Assembly: GCA_046728115.1 (NCBI GenBank) | Contig: JBKPDW010000053.1 | Location: forward strand, 1-10,267 | Length of the DNA stretch: 10,267 nt | Direction: 5' to 3' | Source of the DNA: CAVSWN01 sp046728115 | Lineage (GTDB): Bacteria > Acidobacteriota > Vicinamibacteria > Vicinamibacterales > CAVVIG01 | Part shown: piece after piece, positions 8,346 through 10,267 of the stretch | Position numbering within the stretch: the first letter of the stretch is position 1 | How the letters are laid out: each line of letters opens with the position of its first letter | The notes under the pieces: model-generated | The model's input: only the letters and a program-made list of their open reading frames with translations | Databases searched by the model: none | What the model was told of the DNA's origin: nothing | Translations under genes and position numbers: made by a program

Positions 8346-8366
8346 GGTGCTCGGTGCCAGGTAGCA
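8346..8366 (+). repeat. Three-unit remnant of the GGTGCYR heptad repeat at the permease/dehydratase junction
   Basis: GGTGCTC, GGTGCCA, GGTAGCA, immediately after the permease stop (8339-8341) and before the dehydratase start at 8369. The first two units match the tract at 4811-4873 except for one final base; the third is degraded. It fills nearly all of the 27-nt spacer. Confidence 0.6.
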
Positions 8367-8368
8367 AA

Positions 8369-9670
8369 ATGGTGATTTGCGACCTCGAGGTTCTCGATCT
8401 CCGCTTTCCGACATCGCGGACGCATGCCGGGACCGATGCGGTTCATGTGGATCCGGATTATTCCGCTGCCTACGTCATCCTGCGCACGGACGCCGGGGTC
8501 GAGGGACACGGCCTGACATTCACGATCGGGCGTGGCAACGAGTTGTGCGCCGCGGCCATCGAAGCGCTTCGTCATCTCGTGGTCGGGCAGCGGCTCGAAC
8601 ACATCACCGCCGACTTCGCGGGCTTCTGGCAGCGGCTCGCGTGCGATTCGCAGCTTCGGTGGCTCGGGCCCGAGAAAGGCGTGATCCATCTGGCGCTTGC
8701 GGCGGTTGTCAACGCCGTCTGGGATCTCGTGGCAAAGATTGCGCGCAAGCCGGTGTGGAAGCTGCTTGCGGACATGACGCCTCGCGAGATCGTGGCGTGC
8801 ATCGACTTCAGATACATCACCGATGCGCTGACCGCTGACGAAGCGCTGGAGATTCTCGAACGGCAGGCTCGTTCGAAATCCGATCGCGAGGCCGAGCTGC
8901 TCCGTTCCGGCTATCCCGCATATACGACGTCGGTCGGCTGGATGGGCTATTCCGACGAGAAAATCCGGGGGCTGTGCCGCGAGGCGATGGACAACGGCTT
9001 TGCGCATTTCAAGGTGAAGGTCGGCGGCAATCCGGACGACGACGCTCGACGTGTACGCCTCGTGCGCGAGGAGATCGGCCGCGACCGAATGTTGATGATC
9101 GACGCGAATCAGCGATGGGATGTCGAAGAAGCCATTGTGCGCGTCGGCGAACTCGCGACGTTCAAGCCGTGGTGGATCGAGGAACCCACGAGCCCCGACG
9201 ATGTGCTCGGGCATGCGAGGATTGCCAAGGCGGTGCGTCCGTGGGGCATCGGCGTGGCGACAGGCGAACACTGTGCCAATCGAGTGATGTTCAAGCAGCT
9301 CCTTCAAGCGTCCGCAATCGACTTCTGTCAAATCGACGCCTGCCGCCTCGGAGGCGTCAACGAGAATCTGGCGGTCCTCCTGCTCGCGGCAAAGTTCGGT
9401 GTCCCGGTGTGTCCGCATGCCGGCGGTGTCGGGCTGTGCGAGTACGTCCAGCATTTGTCGATGTTCGACTACATCGCCGTGACCGGCACCATGGACGGTC
9501 GAGTGATCGAATATGTCGATCACCTGCACGAGCACTTCGAGGATCCCGTCGTCTTGCGCCGCGGCCGGTATATGGCGCCCACGCGCCCCGGCTACAGCAT
9601 CACCATTCGTGAGGCGTCGCGTCTCGCGTATCGCTATCCCGGCGGCGAAGTCTGGCTGGAGACGGTATGA
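8369..9670 (+). CDS. fucD: L-fuconate dehydratase (enolase superfamily)
   Basis: A 433-residue enolase-superfamily enzyme that dehydrates L-fuconate to 2-keto-3-deoxy-L-fuconate. The N-terminal capping domain shows L-R-F-P-T-S-R and D-P-D-Y-S-A-A-Y-V-I-L-R-T-D, with F-T-I-G-R-G-N at 51-57, all characteristic of FucD. Active-site residues are all present: K-V-K at 215-217, metal ligands D245 (M-I-D-A-N-Q-R-W), E271 (W-I-E-E-P) and E300 (A-T-G-E-H), and H350 (C-P-H-A-G-G). The tail M-D-G-R-V-I-E-Y-V-D-H-L-H-E-H-F is also FucD-like. ATG 8369 gives the expected family N-terminus. An in-frame ATG at 8342 adjoining the permease stop would add nine residues encoded by the heptad remnant and looks less likely. 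The stop overlaps the next start as ATGA. This is the most specific marker that the operon handles L-fucose. Confidence 0.93.
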   Translation: MVICDLEVLDLRFPTSRTHAGTDAVHVDPDYSAAYVILRTDAGVEGHGLTFTIGRGNELCAAAIEALRHLVVGQRLEHITADFAGFWQRLACDSQLRWLGPEKGVIHLALAAVVNAVWDLVAKIARKPVWKLLADMTPREIVACIDFRYITDALTADEALEILERQARSKSDREAELLRSGYPAYTTSVGWMGYSDEKIRGLCREAMDNGFAHFKVKVGGNPDDDARRVRLVREEIGRDRMLMIDANQRWDVEEAIVRVGELATFKPWWIEEPTSPDDVLGHARIAKAVRPWGIGVATGEHCANRVMFKQLLQASAIDFCQIDACRLGGVNENLAVLLLAAKFGVPVCPHAGGVGLCEYVQHLSMFDYIAVTGTMDGRVIEYVDHLHEHFEDPVVLRRGRYMAPTRPGYSITIREASRLAYRYPGGEVWLETV

Positions 9671-10267
9671 AAGGAATTCTCGTTGGATCGGTTCTGGTCA
9701 TCGGGTTGGGTGCTGCCGTCACGAGGACGGCGGTGGAAGCGGAAGCGTTCGATGTCCGCACGTACGGCGCCAAAGGCGACGGCGCAACGCTCGACACCGA
9801 CGCGATCAACAAGGCGATATCGGCGGCGCATGCGGCAGGTGGAGGTACGGTGCGGTTCGGTGCCGGCACGTACCTCTCGACTTCGATTCACCTGCAAAGC
9901 CACGTCGGGTTGTTCCTCGACCACGGCGCCACGATCCTCGCCGCGGATTCCAGCGCCGGCCCGTACGACGAGCCGGAGCCGAATCAGTGGGATACGTTCC
10001 AGGACTTCGGCCACAGCCACTGGCACAACAGTCTGATCTGGGGCGAAAACCTCGAAAATGTTTCCATTCTGGGTCCCGGAATGATTTGGGGCAAAGGCCT
10101 CGTGCGCGGCGGAGCGCAGTCGCGCACGCGTGAACAGAACGACGCGTTGGCCAAGGCTCCCAAAGACCCGGCTACGGGACCCTTTGGCTATCCCAACGCC
10201 CGTGATGCCGTCGAGCCTGGGTGGGGCAACAAAGCGATCAGCTTGAAACTCTGTCGCAATGTCGTGA
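9667..10267 (+). CDS. Secreted glycoside hydrolase family 28 (polygalacturonase-like) protein, 5' part
   Basis: The first 200 codons of a gene cut by the right edge. The N-terminus is a Sec signal peptide (M-K-G-I-L-V-G-S-V-L-V-I-G-L-G, probable cleavage after A-E-A at 25-27). It is followed by F-D-V-R-T-Y-G-A-K-G-D-G at 28-39, D-T-D-A-I-N-K-A-I at 43-51 and G-G-G-T-V-R-F-G-A-G-T-Y at 58-69, the standard opening of pectate-lyase-superfamily beta-helix enzymes, especially GH28. The region L-E-N-V-S-I-L-G-P-G-M-I-W-G-K-G-L is the G-x-G-x-I-x-G-x-G type turn seen early in the helix. The catalytic aspartates lie beyond the window. GGAG is 5 nt before ATG 9667, which overlaps the dehydratase stop (ATGA). 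Likely substrate is a pectic or other plant-wall polymer; GH28 covers homogalacturonan, rhamnogalacturonan and xylogalacturonan enzymes. Confidence 0.88.
   Translation, partial: MKGILVGSVLVIGLGAAVTRTAVEAEAFDVRTYGAKGDGATLDTDAINKAISAAHAAGGGTVRFGAGTYLSTSIHLQSHVGLFLDHGATILAADSSAGPYDEPEPNQWDTFQDFGHSHWHNSLIWGENLENVSILGPGMIWGKGLVRGGAQSRTREQNDALAKAPKDPATGPFGYPNARDAVEPGWGNKAISLKLCRNVV

Overview
The window is high-GC, tightly packed bacterial DNA. Twin-arginine-tagged Gfo/Idh/MocA proteins, BNR_4 and GH28 polysaccharide enzymes, and degenerate GGTGCYR heptad tracts suggest a free-living saprophyte. Acidobacteriota (Vicinamibacteria-like) is my best guess, by inference only; no rRNA or marker gene is present.

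Layout. (1) 2-660, plus strand: the C-terminal end of a PatG-like (cyanobactin-maturation-protease-type) protein, then after 29 nt a 77-residue peptide gene with a strong ribosome binding site. The peptide has an F-S-A-D-A-S-L N-terminal motif and eight cysteines in its C-terminal half. Together they look like the edge of a ribosomally made, modified peptide (RiPP) locus that continues to the left. (2) 708-3499, minus strand: a two-gene unit with a Tat-exported Gfo/Idh/MocA oxidoreductase followed by a secreted BNR_4 beta-propeller protein. (3) 3500-3603: a divergent intergenic region with a perfect 16-bp palindrome, ACTTTACCGGTAAAGT, resembling a LacI-family operator. (4) 3604-10267, plus strand: seven tightly spaced genes for a sugar-mutarotase-family protein, an L-fuconolactonase-like amidohydrolase, a ribose-type ABC importer (lipoprotein, double ATPase, permease), L-fuconate dehydratase and a secreted GH28 enzyme cut by the window edge. 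Five of the six junctions overlap by 1 to 55 nt.

How it fits together. The secreted BNR_4 and GH28 proteins would attack a plant-type polysaccharide. The ABC importer would take up the freed sugar. The mutarotase, lactonase and dehydratase are steps of the non-phosphorylating L-fucose pathway leading to 2-keto-3-deoxy-L-fuconate. The L-fucose dehydrogenase and the later keto-deoxy-fuconate enzymes are not seen and may lie to the right. The palindrome between the two transcription units suggests shared, sugar-responsive control.

The most unusual items are the peptide next to the PatG-like end, and the GGTGCYR heptad repeats at two gene junctions of the sugar operon. One tract is translated and forms most of the lipoprotein signal peptide.
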